Below are positions 1 through 11,500 of a DNA stretch of 64,000 bases, one piece after another; the first letter of the stretch is position 1; each line of letters opens with the position of its first letter. Source of the DNA: Nyssa sinensis (Eukaryota; Streptophyta; Magnoliopsida; Cornales; Nyssaceae); assembly GCA_008638375.1 (NCBI GenBank), contig CM018043.1, positions 58,037,510-58,101,509 on the forward strand, read 5' to 3'. The notes beneath the pieces are model-generated. The model ran no database searches and was not told where the DNA came from. It saw only the letters and a list, made by a program, of their open reading frames with translations. The position numbers and the translations under genes are program-made.

Positions 1-1224
1 TCTTTCCTGATAACTGGTTAAAAAATGCATATTTATTTTGTTAACCCTAGATATTCTTGCACTTTTATTATTTTAATTTCTCCAATCTATATGCATTTAC
101 TAGTTAATTCTTATTTTATCTTTTTGCAGAGAAAGTTCATCAAAGTTGATGATTTAATGGTGGATTTGGAGCAAAAGGAAAATATTGGGCTTTGAAGTGC
201 TAAAAGAAGTGGAAAACAAGTGATTTTGGGTTAGAAGAGAGGCTTGGTCCATATGTTGGTGGACCAGGGCCTATTTTAGCATTATAGGCTTTATTTTAGA
301 GCACTTTAGACTCTCTTTTTGGGCCCCTAATGTCTAATTACGGGATTTTATTATTTTTTTCTGAATTCTTATTTTGTGGGGGGGCATTTTTGGAAAGAGG
401 GGGATATTATTGTGAACTAGGGTTTTGGAAAAGGAAGGAGGCCGTTCTTGGAGATCTAGAGAGAAAGAGAAGAAGGAATGAGACAACTCTAAAGAAGAAG
501 ATGAAGAACTCCATGGCTATGGTGTTCTCTTCCACTATCATGGGCTAAGTTCTCTCATTCCTAGGGTTTAGATGAAACCTTAGTCAAGTAATATTGTTTC
601 TTTGTATTTTATTTTTGGGTTAATTAGTCTTGGATGTTGATTGTATAACATTGGGATTTTATTAAAGCATTGATCGTATTATTCAATTTCACATCATCAA
701 TTTCTGTGATTTTGTTTATGTGGTTATACAATAGTAATATGTGTACATACATCAAAACCGTAGGACGAGTCATAACTCAGGGAAAACAAATTGTGACTAT
801 GACCTTAGAATTAGCGTAGACAATTTGTGTTGACCAAAGATGATTCGTGCTTAGGGTTTTGATGCGTGATTTTCTTGATGATTGTATTGAGGCTTGTAGC
901 CAAAATACGTCTTTTACATCCAAATTGAATGACCCAAGAATTAATACAATTGAAGCTAGTTACAAGATTAGTGGTGGATTCAACACCCTAGGAATTCTCT
1001 TTTAATTTGATTCCTCATTAATTCAGTTAAATATTTGCTTTAAGTATAGTTCTCATTTAAATTTAGGAAAGAAAATCAACAACAATCAATCTTTGTTAAT
1101 TTGAATTGAAATCAATCTCAACTTTGGTTTTTAAACAATTAACAGTCTCTGTGGGTTCGACCCTTACTTCTCTATTATACTAGTAGTTTAGTTTGGTAAT
1201 TTGATTGATTTCCACGACAGATCA
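1..1224 (+). mobile_element. Partial 5' LTR of an Athila-like Ty3 retrotransposon
   Basis: This AT-rich non-coding stretch ends directly before a tRNA-Asp-type primer binding site, so it is read as the 3' part of a long 5' LTR. The likely LTR end is the CA at about 1223-1224. No TG start or upstream target duplication is visible, so the LTR probably begins before the window. Athila-group LTRs are usually over 1 kb, which fits. I found no second LTR copy downstream of the coding remnant, so the element looks truncated or its 3' LTR has been lost. Short ORFs inside it are not genes. Confidence 0.6.
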
Positions 1225-1229
1225 ATTTT

Positions 1230-1247
1230 TGGCGCCGTTGCCGGGGA
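1230..1247 (+). other. Primer binding site complementary to tRNA-Asp
   Basis: The 18-mer TGGCGCCGTTGCCGGGGA matches the primer site typical of Athila-group elements, complementary to the 3' end of plant tRNA-Asp. It sits just after the presumed LTR end and before gag, where minus-strand DNA synthesis would start. Confidence 0.85.
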
Positions 1248-1646
1248 TTGTTGAATTGTTAAAAAATTAGTAGTTGATTTTTATTTTAATTATTTATTTA
1301 TTATTATTATTATTTTTTGTTGCTATTATTATTTTTCTTTGTCTTTGATGTGCAGCAATTATAAAAAGTTAAAGAGAAGCGGAGTCGATTGGAGCAAACA
1401 TGGGTTCATAAAAAAAAAATCTACCTGCTTTGCAATCTATCACGGTGAAATCTTTCCCTTCTCTTTGCATTTTATTTTTGCTACAGTTGGTATATTTGAT
1501 TGGATAGGCTTATTTGTTTTATGTTTGGTCGCCGTTCGTGCAACCCAGACTTAGAGAAATTAGACCTTGAGGTAGAAAGAACCTTGAGAGCTTTTCGTAG
1601 TTTGTCCATTAAGTCTGAGTTTTTAGGAAATCCTATTTCTATAGAC

Positions 1647-4600
1647 ATGGCTGATAATGGTAGACAACAACAACCACAGCCTCTTAAGGCTCATTTTGTT
1701 CCTACAACATATACCAATCCTTCATGTATTCAAATGCCTACTGTAACTGGGCATTATGAAATTAGATCCGCAAATCATTCAGATGTTACTATCTTTTTAT
1801 GGGAAATCAAATGAGGACCCATACCAACATCTGAATGAGTTTTTAGAGCTTTGCACCACTGTCAATGTGCAAAATCTGAGTGAGAATGCTCTTAAGTTAA
1901 GGTTGTTTCCTTTTTCATTGAAAGATAGAGCCAAACAATGGCTCGGTTCTTTGCCTACAAATTCCATAACAACTTGGACTCAACTCCAACAAGAGTTTTT
2001 AAAAAAATACTTTCCTATAGGCAAAACCAATGATATGAGAAGAGCCATCACAAATTTTACTCAACTCGATGGCGAGTCTTTTCATGAAGCTTTGGAGAGA
2101 TTTTTGGACCTTCATAGGAAGTGTCCTCATCATGATATCATGCGTTGGCAGTTGGTACAGAGTTTTTATGACGGTATCACAGAACAAAACCGTCAAATGA
2201 TTGACTCTGCTTGTGAAGGGACTTTCCTCAACAAGAATCAGGATGAGGCATGGGATCTTTTTGAGACCCTTAGTGAGAATTCACAGCACCATGCCTCAGC
2301 AAGTCGGAGAGCTCCACCCACCTCATTTAGTGTCCCTAAAAGAGGTGGCATTTATGAAGTTGGACAAGCTATGGATGTCCAAGAGCAAGTTGCGGCGTTG
2401 TCTAGGAAACTAGACCAAGTTTTGGCTAGGGGACAAGTTTCTACTTCTGCTCCTGCCACTCAAGAGGTGTGTGCTTTATGTTCATGCCCAACTTATTATG
2501 TGTTAGACTGTCCCTTAGCCCCGCAATATCCAGAGTTTGTGCAAGAGTAAGTTAATGCTCTTCAAGGTTTTTCTCAACCGGGTAATGATCCATATTCTAA
2601 CCATTACAACCCGGGATGGAGAAATCATCCAAATTTTTCTTGGAGGCCTCAAGCCTCAAATCCTCAATTCTCACAAAATTCAAGGCCAAACGTGCCTAAT
2701 TCTTTTCCATCATCATCCTACCGTCCTCCTCCTCAACAATATCAACAACCACCTCCTCCTCCTAGAAATTCAGCCTTTGAGGACAAGGTATTGAGTGCTT
2801 TGCAAGCTTTAGAGTCAAATCATCAGTCTAACACTCAATTGCTCCACTCATACACTCAGTCCATCTCGAAGCTAGAATCCCAAATGGGACAACTAGCACA
2901 AGCTATGAGTAGAAGAGATGAGGGGCGTTTACCAAGTCAACTGGTAAACAATCCTAAAGGCCAATATGGGGTAGAGTCTTCCAACTCTAATGATCAATAT
3001 CATGAGCAAGCTAAGACCATAACTACTCTTAGGAGTGGGAGAGTGGTAGATAACAAAGTTGAGTATAAGGTTGAGGGTGAATTGACAAGTTCTTCTAAAA
3101 AAGATGTAGTTGAGAATGAGAATTTGCAAAAAGGGGATTCTTCATCCCCAAGTGATCCCTTGAGTGTTCCTGTGGCATCCTATGTGCCCAAGGCCCCTTA
3201 CCCTTCCTGTTTGGCCGACCCTTCTCCTTTTGGGAAAAAAGGTGCAAATATGGAGGAAATGCTTGAGATTTTTAAGCAAGTTAAGATTAACTTGCCACTT
3301 CTTGATGCAGTCAAGCAAATTCCTTCCTATGCCAAATTCTTGAAAGACCTTTGCACTAAAAAGCGAAAAGCTAAAACTCATGTGTCAAAGAAGGTCTTTC
3401 TGACAGAGCAAGTGAGCTCAATTCTCCAGCACCAAACTACACCTAAGTTCAAAGATCCTGGAGCCCCCACAATTTCTTGTGTTATAGGTTATCACATTAT
3501 AGATAGGGCGCTCCTTGACTTGGGGGCAAGTGTCAATTTGTTGCCATACTCTGTCTATAAGCAATTTGGGTTAGGTGAGTTGAAGCCTACGACGATGTCT
3601 TTGCAGTTAGCTGACAGATCCGTCAAGATACCTCGTGAGATCATTGAGGATGTTTTGGTGAAAGTAGACAAATTCTACTTTCCAGTTGATTTCCTAGTTC
3701 TAGATATGAAGCCCGCTCATGACCCTAAGCATCAAATTCCCTTCATCTTAGGTCGACCCTTCTTAGCTACGGCTCATGCATGTATTAATTGTCGAACTGG
3801 AGTGATGGATATTTCTTTTGGGAATATGACTGTGAGGCTCAATGTCTTCAATGCTTCACAACAACCTCCACATGAGGAGGATTGTTTTTCAGTGGATGTG
3901 ATTGATGGGATAGTTGAGGAATCTCTCCCTCAAATCTTGATTGAGGATCCTTTGGAGAGATGTTTGACTTACTTTGATAGTGATGTTTTCGATATTGATG
4001 CTTCTATTGAAGAAGTCAATTCATTGCTTGACTGTTCTCCTTTTATAGACTATCCTCCTTGGAAGTCTAGACCGGAACCCCTACCTAATCTTGTGAACAC
4101 TCCTGCTCCTCCATCTTTAGAGGTTCCTCCAAAGCTTGAGTTGAAGCCACTCCCGGCTACTCTTAAGTATTCATTCTTAGGACCCGATGACACTCTCCCT
4201 ATTATCAGTGCTTCTAATCTTCCAAGTGAGCAAGAGTGCCGTCTTCTTGAGGTTCTTAGAGAGCACAAGGGTGCTATAGGTTGGTCCCTAGCCGATTTAA
4301 AAAGGATTGATCCATCTATTTGTATGCACCATATTTATTTAGAGGAGCTTAGAAATGATGCGTATGAGAGTTCCCGTATTTACAAGGCTCGGACTAAGGC
4401 GTTCCATGATTCTCACATTAATCGTAAGTCCTTTGAGCCCGGTCAAAATGTGTGGTTGTTTAACTCTAAGTTACGGTTGTTTCTTGGGAAGTTGCGGTCT
4501 AGATGGGATGGTCCATATGAGGTTGTTCAATCTTGGTCTCATGATGCGATAGAAATTCATAACCCTCGGAGTGGCCAAACTTTCAAACTTAATGGCCAAA

Positions 4601-4683
4601 GGTTGAAATTGTTTATTGAGGGTGTGGAGGAAGGGAGTTTGATTGAGGAGATTGGTCTTGAAGACCTAGTTTATATTGATTGA
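1647..4683 (+). pseudogene. Athila-like gag-protease fused to integrase C-terminus (internally deleted)
   Basis: The start ATG at 1647 (MADNG...) opens a gag reading frame. It shifts frame near 1750 and continues through the retrotransposon gag domain (KLDPQII, EDPYQHLNEF, AKQWLGSLP, LKKYFP). An in-frame TAA at 2548-2550 interrupts it, and the same frame then runs 2551-4683. The downstream part has a proline-rich gag tail, then an aspartic protease (LLDLGASVNLLP near 3510-3545, ILGRPFLATA near 3750-3775). The start of the reverse transcriptase region follows (HKGAIGWSLADLKRIDPSICMH). Near 4340-4355 it jumps directly to the integrase C-terminus (RIYKARTKAFHDSHI, KLRSRWDGPYEV). RT, RNase H and the integrase core are therefore missing by an in-frame deletion. 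The element cannot be autonomous. Calling it Athila-like rests on the primer site plus the protease and integrase-tail motifs. Confidence 0.85.
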
Positions 4684-4907
4684 TGTTTTTCTCTTCTTGC
4701 TGTGTCTGGCTGAAGACATTAAACTTAGCTCTCTTTTTTTTTTGGGAGGAAACCCAATTTTATTTATTTTATTTTATTTTAGTTTATTTTTGTTGTTTTT
4801 AATTGAGTTTTCTTTTTATTGTTTTGTAGGTCTTTAGTATTTATTTTATTCTTATTATTTTTTTTTTAAAAAAAAAGGATTTCTCTTTAGTCATTTTTGT
4901 TTTTTGG
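4684..4907 (+). other. AT-rich spacer after the retrotransposon ORF
   Basis: T-rich low-complexity DNA with no gene seen. It is probably the untranslated internal region of the Athila-like element. Confidence 0.4.
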
Positions 4908-5135
4908 ACTAAAAAGCTCGAGCATTTTCTCATTTTTTTTTCCCCAAATGTTTCTGGTCCAAAAAGCTCGAGCACTCGCCAAAAAGCACGAGCACTTTTT
5001 CGTCAAAAATTGGTTAAATATTCTGCCCCGAAAAGCTCGAGCACTCCAAAAAAAACTCGAGCTCTTTTTCTTCCCTCAAAACTCTTCAGGTGATGTCCCA
5101 AAAAGCTTGAGCTTTTCTCAAAAAGCTTGAGCATT
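4908..5135 (+). repeat. Degenerate cluster of GCTCGAGC palindromes
   Basis: Seven copies of an A-rich unit with a palindromic or near-palindromic core lie here: GCTCGAGC at 4916, 4966 and 5035, and variants at 4986 (GCACGAGC), about 5055 (CTCGAGCT), 5105 and 5125 (GCTTGAGC). After the first copy they come as pairs about 20 bp apart, with pairs about 70 bp apart, suggesting old duplication of a two-motif unit. The cluster lies in the presumed 3' internal region of the Athila-like element. Its function is unknown. Confidence 0.7.
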
Positions 5136-5295
5136 TTTAATTCAGTTTTTTTTTTTTAAAAAAAAAAAAATCAAAAATTCAAATTAATTTTGAAATTCAA
5201 AAAAAAAAACAAAAACTAAAATTCAAAAAAACAAAAAACAAAAAACAAATTCAAAAAAAATCAAAAATTCAAAAATCAAAAAAATTAAAAAAAAA

Positions 5296-5760
5296 AAAAC
5301 ACCTAACTCTCACTCCAGTCACCACTGCTAACCTGCACCTCCATAACCCAACACCGCCGCATCTCTCCACAGACCGCCACCACCACCGCCGACTTCATCA
5401 CCTCAGAAACCGCCGCACCAGTCCTTTATCACCACCTCCGGCCGTCCTCACCACCACCGCCGACCACACCACAACACCAACTCCAGTCGCACCCCCTCAA
5501 GCAACCATAACCACCAGCTCCGACCACCCACCCCCTCTCTCCCCCATCGCCCACTGAACCCCATCGTCACAGCGCCACCATCACCAGCCACAGCCCCTAT
5601 CTCTCACGTACCCACCGTCGACTGCCCCTCACCACCAGCCCCATCCTTGCGCCACCGCACCTCCTCCCCCACCAGATCTCGCCGTCGCGGCCATCACCCC
5701 CATCAGATCTGTCCCTCCATCATCTCTCACCTCCACCACCGTCCCTCCATCACCACCTCC
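5296..5760 (+). repeat. C-rich low-complexity block (CCACC/CCGCC)
   Basis: About 465 bp in which the plus strand is almost free of G and built from degenerate CACCACC/CCGCC triplets, flanked on both sides by A-rich tracts. Conceptual translation gives Pro/Thr/His-rich low complexity with stops, so I do not call a gene. It may be the purine/pyrimidine-skewed untranslated tail of the upstream element. Confidence 0.6.
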
Positions 5761-6151
5761 ATAAAAAAAAAAAAAAGAAAAAAAAAAAAAAAAAGGGGTA
5801 AATTTCAAAAGTGAGAGGAGGTTGGAAAATTTACTTTTTATCTATATTTTATTAAAAAAGTAAATTCCTATTTTATCACCTCTATCCACATAATTAAACA
5901 TTCATTCTCTTTTTCTCCTCTTATCTTTTTAAAAGAAGATAGAAGAATTATATCACTCTTTCCTCTCTTTTCTTTTTTTTTAATTATCCAAACTCAATAA
6001 AAAAAAATTACACTATTTTCTCCTTACTCTCTTCCTCTTGAGTAATGATTTCCGTTATTTCTCCCTATCCAAACCAATTGTTAATGGGAGCCTCTTGTTT
6101 TTTCTTTCTTTCTTCTTTCGGTTGAGAATTGCTAAAAGTGATACTACTTGT

Positions 6152-6182
<31 letters not shown>

Positions 6183-6325
6183 GAAATGCCATGCTGAAAA
6201 TGTGAAACATTAATAATTATAAGGAGGAGGAGGTTTATTTCCTTTTCTCATGTTTGTGTCACTCGTGTTTTATGAAAAATAATGTGATGGACTTGAAAGG
6301 CAGTGTACTTAACAACCCATGTACG
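5761..6325. other. AT-rich non-coding stretch
   Basis: A poly(A)-rich tract ending in AAAAGGGG near 5780-5800 could be a decayed polypurine tract, but no LTR follows. A (TA)n microsatellite lies near 6151-6175. No gene is seen. Confidence 0.5.
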
Positions 6326-6624
6326 TAGGAATGACAATTTGTTCTGTTCTATCGGGGACTCATCCCGCTTTGTTTTTAATGGAGTGAATATGAGGTGTTC
6401 ATAAACGGGGTCAGAGAGGGTTTTGGGGATAGTTACCTCATCCCGTTTACATATTAAGTTTTTTTTTTTTTTTATTTATTCTTATATACACTATATTTAC
6501 CAATAAATAATACTATATAAAATTAGTTTTAAGATTTTTCATATTACACTCATATATTTTTTATTGTATTAGTTATTTTAGCAAAAAAATAATAATTTAC
6601 TTATCAAAATAAAAGTTTTAATTT

Positions 6625-6655
<31 letters not shown>

Positions 6656-6814
6656 CGGGGTTCGGGATGGGTCGGTTTGAGGAATATAAACAGAGTCGGG
6701 GTCGGAGTAAACCTCTAAACAAGGCGGGGTAGGGACAGGGGAGGGAGAATATAAACGGGATTAGGGTTAGAGAAAGGCCACCCTTGCCCCAAACCCGCCC
6801 CATTACCATTCCTA
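6326..6814. mobile_element. hAT-like MITE, 489 bp
   Basis: The left end TAGGAATGACAAT matches the reverse complement of the right end ATTACCATTCCTA. Flanking 8-mers catgtacg (6318-6325) and tgtgtacg (6815-6822) match at 6 of 8, as expected for an aged hAT target duplication. The interior is G-rich on one side with repeated CGGGG words and a (TA)n tract, and has no transposase ORF. Confidence 0.65.
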
Positions 6815-6822
6815 TGTGTACG

Positions 6823-7244
6823 ATCAACTTTTTACATTTTTTGAGAAAAAAAAGGAAGAAGAAAGGAAGGGTAGATTTGGAAATGCACTGTTGGGCATTG
6901 AGCTTCATATACGGGCCATGCAAGGTACCTCCATCTTGTGCAGCCAAACCTCTGTTTGAGAACCCATTCCGTGTTTCGTCCAAACGTCACCCAAAACAGC
7001 AAGCAATCGGCCCAACTGCAGTTGCGGGCCACGACCACCAAACGGGCTGCTGGAACCACCCGCTCAAACGGGTTTAAAAGATTTATGTGAAGTTAATATA
7101 ATTTGAGTAATGCTAAGTTTCAACTCACATGAGATTGAGTATCTTGAAATTAAATTTTATTTATTTTAAATATTTTATTTTTAATTCTTATATTAATCAA
7201 TAATTAAAGTATTTTATTCCATATTAAATTTATAATAATATTAT
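6823..7244. other. Intergenic DNA, no gene seen
   Basis: The stretch 6823-7080 is less AT-rich and open in several frames, but has no recognisable protein similarity. After it comes AT-rich sequence. Confidence 0.4.
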
Positions 7245-7664
7245 GGGATAAATTACGCTAAACTTCTCTCAAGTTTTTAATAATTACATTGATATATTAT
7301 ATTCTACTTGACAATATATAAATATCTCATTTATTTTTTTACTTCAAAATAACAAAATTATCATTTTCATGTTTTTTTTTTAAATTTTGACAATTTTTTT
7401 TATTTTTTAAATAAATATTGATACAATTTTTAAATTTATTTGTATATAAAATACAAATAAGTTATTTATCTTAAATTTATTTTTACATAAAATAATAAAA
7501 AATATTTAAAAATTTGATTAAAATTAAAATTAAAAAAAATAAAATAAACATTTTTATCATTTTGAAGTAAAAAAAATTAGAAATACAGAAGTTTAATATA
7601 ATTTCATAAATTTTAAAAAAATATAATTATTAAAAATTTTTAAAAAAATCAGCATATTTTATTC
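7245..7664. mobile_element. Mutator-like MITE, 420 bp, related to the one at 43226
   Basis: The left terminus GGGATAAATTACGCT pairs with the right terminus AGCATATTTTATTC in inverted orientation. Flanking 9-mers taatattat (7236-7244) and taatattta (7665-7673) match at 7 of 9. The left terminus resembles the element at 43226-43692, which begins GGGTAAATTACACTGACC. The interior is AT-rich with no ORF. Confidence 0.5.
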
Positions 7665-7732
7665 TAATATTTATTCATATAAACATTATTCGCCCAACAA
7701 AATAATTTAAAAAAAAATGTTTGATGTATATA

Positions 7733-7734
<2 letters not shown>

Positions 7735-7780
<46 letters not shown>
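7735..7780. repeat. (TA)n microsatellite
   Basis: A run of about 20 TA units lies directly upstream of the presumed RRN3 leader. Similar (TA)n tracts occur near 6632, 14983, 18475, 25630, 49646, 50548 and 63410. Confidence 0.9.
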
Positions 7781-8556
7781 ACGTTTGTATTACGCGCCGG
7801 GAAAGAAGGGAGTGTTGCCGTCTAAAGTCAAAAAGTAACTATGGTTAAGTTTTAGCAGTAGTTGGGGTTAGGGTTGGAATTTGAATGGCATTAGCCCCTC
7901 TGAACTGGCCTGTGGCGGCAACGCAAGAGGCAGAGAGAACTCTTACCGTTCATTCGTTGTTCGGTGGATTTCTTCTGCTTATCGTAGCTCGCTGCTCTCT
8001 CGTATCCTTCTCAGTCCTCACCGCCACCATCATCATCCCCCTCTCTGGATACCGTTTTAACAGAAAATTAATTTTCAGGTTTGGAACACAAGGATGGCCT
8101 CTCAATTTCTTCCCCTGCTGTATTGATGGATTGCTTCATTTAACTCAAAATTCACCATAGCATCATATATATACGCTCGAAATTCACACACACATATTTG
8201 TAATTCATTATATTAAAGAAAAAAGAAGAATAGATATTTCGTGTAACAAAGTTTCTTCTTCTTCTTCTTCTTCTTCTCTCTCTCTCTCTCTCTATAAGTT
8301 AAGAACATCATGATTACTGATTTGAGGGGCCTGTTAGTTAGAATATCGAACTTCCTTTTTTCAAAATTTTTTTTTTTTATGGCCATGTTATGTATAACTA
8401 TGTGTTGCAACTTGCAAGCATCAGACGATCGGCCAAACAAATTCTGAGGATTAGTTAGGCATTTTGATAACTGTAGGCATGTTCATACGGGTTTTTCATT
8501 TCATGGTTTTGTCGCAGTACTGCAGTATTAATATTATAGAATCTGGCACAGAGACC
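7781..8556 (+). promoter_or_regulatory. Probable RRN3 promoter and 5' leader with a leader intron
   Basis: A telo-box-like TTAGGGTT lies at 7868-7875. A TTC/CT-rich tract lies near 8250-8293. A splice acceptor (tcgcag) ends at about 8517, 40 bases before the RRN3 start, which suggests an upstream non-coding exon. A 91-codon ORF from 7885 has no recognised similarity; if transcribed in the leader it would be an upstream ORF. The transcription start cannot be placed from sequence. Confidence 0.45.
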
Positions 8557-11500
8557 ATGGGAGTGGAATTGGCAACTGGCAAGGCAGGATTTGCTGAAAT
8601 GGAGGATGTTAATTTCAGTGATTCGGAGTTGATCTATCACGTCCGGGATGCGCTTAGATTAGTTCCACTTGTAAGCATTTTCAATTGTTCCGAAAGTTTG
8701 CCTCTTCACTGTTTTATTTTAACAATTGAACTTTAAATTCTTATGTAATACCAAATTGTCATTACAAGAGCATGTACCTTGAAAGACAGTCAAAATGTAC
8801 CTCCCTTTGCCATTATAGTAGTCGGCCTTAATTTAATGTTACCAGTATTCATTTTCAGAAAATGTTAATACCACAGGGATCCCATTTTGGTACGCTTGTT
8901 CCAAAGCAGGGACTACCTCCATTCCTGGTACCAAAATGATTTGCGTTCCTGGTAACATTGGACTTCAAACTCCCATAAACAGGATTTTGAGTTGATAGCT
9001 ATTTAGGACATGGGTGTTCAGATATAACTTTTATTCTTGTTCAGCTAGTTCAAACTCTTGCAACAGGATTTCTGAGTTGATAACTATTTAGGGAATGCAT
9101 GTTCAACAATAGAAGTAACTTTACGACTTCCCTCATAATATGTTTGTGTGTGTGTGTGTATTCATCATGCTCTAACAGCCTATGGATATTTGATGATTTG
9201 GTAGTATGATATAGAGCATTGCTTCAAAAGTTTGAGTGCAAGTTCACTCACAAGCATAATTTTAATATGTGAAGAGATAGAAAGTTTTCCTTCAGACCAT
9301 ACCCCTTTTTTTGTATTATTTGATGTATAATTGAATCTGGTTTCTTTTATTATGATTTTTTATATGAGTCTATGAAAAAGGGAATGGATGGTCATTCTGA
9401 ATTATAGGTCTCTGCTATGTTTATTAGACGTCATAGAGGTTGATTAATGGTACATCTTTTAATGCGTAGAATCTGAGCATATTATCAAGTAATTGTTTAT
9501 TTCTAATGCTTTTTATAAGTCATAAGTTATATTAAAAACTGAATATCATTATTTTTTAGGGCGACACCGACAATTATAACCAGCTGATTGGGGTCATGCA
9601 CCATACTGAACGTCTCACCCCTGGTGAGGTGGCCCTGCTTGTGGTAGGTTGTTACTCAGAAGCAGACTTTCTAGGTAGTTTTTGTTCTTTAGTTTGCTTC
9701 TAAATCTTTTTCTCCACCCCTTTTTTTTTGGGATTCTTTGCAGACAAGCTTGAAGGCACTATCTGGAGCAGTTTCTTATATAGATATTGTTCACCATTGG
9801 TCTCTTCTATCTTCTGTAAGTTATTGAACATGAACTTTTTTGTTTTCTTGTGACAGTATTTTGTTGATTATTTCAATTTCCTCATAAGCTAGATGTCTTC
9901 AGATATTTGGAATGAGCATGTGGAACTATGGGCCGGACGTGATGGATGCATTAGTTGAATTAATAATATCCTTGGTATGGTGTTTAGTGAACTACCCACA
10001 AAGTTATGTTTTGGAAGTTTGGTGAATTTTTCATGATTATTTTTTATTTTTTTTATCAGTATGATAAAAAATGATTGTTTTTCACTCTATAATATTGTAG
10101 GCTGCCTCAAGTGGAAAGTATGTTGATTCATGTTTGCATATGCTTGTAAGCAATTTTATGCCACCTCCCTCCTTCCTAGAATTACTGAAGCACCCACACG
10201 GTATTGCAAGAAAGGACCAAGTACTTTACCATGTGCATTCAGCGCTGAGAGACATTGCTGATTTAGTGCCTCTTGCCCCTTTGAAACTACAAGATATAAT
10301 CACCCAGAGAATGCCGAACATATTTACCAAGGAACCTGTAAGTTCAAATGACACTTCCAAACTTGAAGTTTCATTTTTGTATCGGTCTTTGAGCATATTT
10401 TTATGAAGGCATGGAAGTAGTTCATTATGTGAAGGTTTTTAACTATTATTTGGATGATTTGTACACGGATTGGTGAAGGCCTTGTCTGATTTACATATTC
10501 AGTGGATTACATCTGTGAGAGTTCCTTCCATATCCTTTTAACTTTCACCTTCTTGGGCTTTCTTACTTGTGGTATTGTCGTCCCCTGGATGCCTTTGTGT
10601 GAGTCTGCTTGGATGTAATAAGGGATTTTCGGATGGGACTCCCCAACCCATCAAAATGAGTGTTGTGGTCTCTTAAATTTTCCTACAAGATATTTGTTCA
10701 TGTGAAATCGCACTTCTCTTTTATGGAAACTATATGCCAAGAGTATGATGACCCTTGTAGGGTACCCTATGCTTGATGCATAGGCTATTTTGTCGTACAC
10801 TTGGTTCTGAGTGAGGTGGTGTTTATTCATGGTCATTTATTTGGAACAATGTAGTGCACCCTTTAGCTGTCACATTTTGCAATAATTAGCTCAATGCATG
10901 CAAGTATGATGTGGTATCTATTATATTAATTCTGCCCCTTGGCCAAAATTGTATATACCTATTACTTTCATGCATGGGGTTTAGCACTTTGAACAATACT
11001 CTATATTTTGTCGCTACAAAAATGTCTGCTATTATTAATTTTAAAAATTGTTGTGGTAAATTATTTGAATTGAAGCTTTACCCACTTTTTGTAGTTGATT
11101 GTGCTGTATGCGGAGAACATGCTGAGATTGGAGAGTGGAGCTCTGGGAGAAGTTATTGGGAGCATGATGCTTATTGCAGTGGTGGATAGGCTGATAGATT
11201 TGGATGTTAGTCAGTTGAAGTTACTTCATAAACTAGTGGGGAAAAGGGAATTGCAATTAATGATCTTAATTTCCTGTATTTGGGTTTTGTACAGGTGGAG
11301 ATAGGGTGGGATGAAATTTTACAGGATGATTCCAGTAAAGGCATCTTTGAAATGGAACTAGAAGATGTGGAAGGGACTGCTGATGATACCGAGAAAGACA
11401 GTGATGAGGTATGTTTCACAAGTTTATAAAAGTCTTTCGTTTTGACTTTGCTACTACATTCTCTTAGCTAGAAGCCAATACTGTTTTGGTGTGATGTTTT

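Noticed and set aside
1..548. ORF 330-548 as a small gene
   Set aside because: It lies inside the LTR and has low-complexity composition.
6618..6983. 121-codon minus-strand ORF and overlapping plus-strand ORFs
   Set aside because: They run through a MITE and a (TA)n tract and have no similarity; chance open frames.
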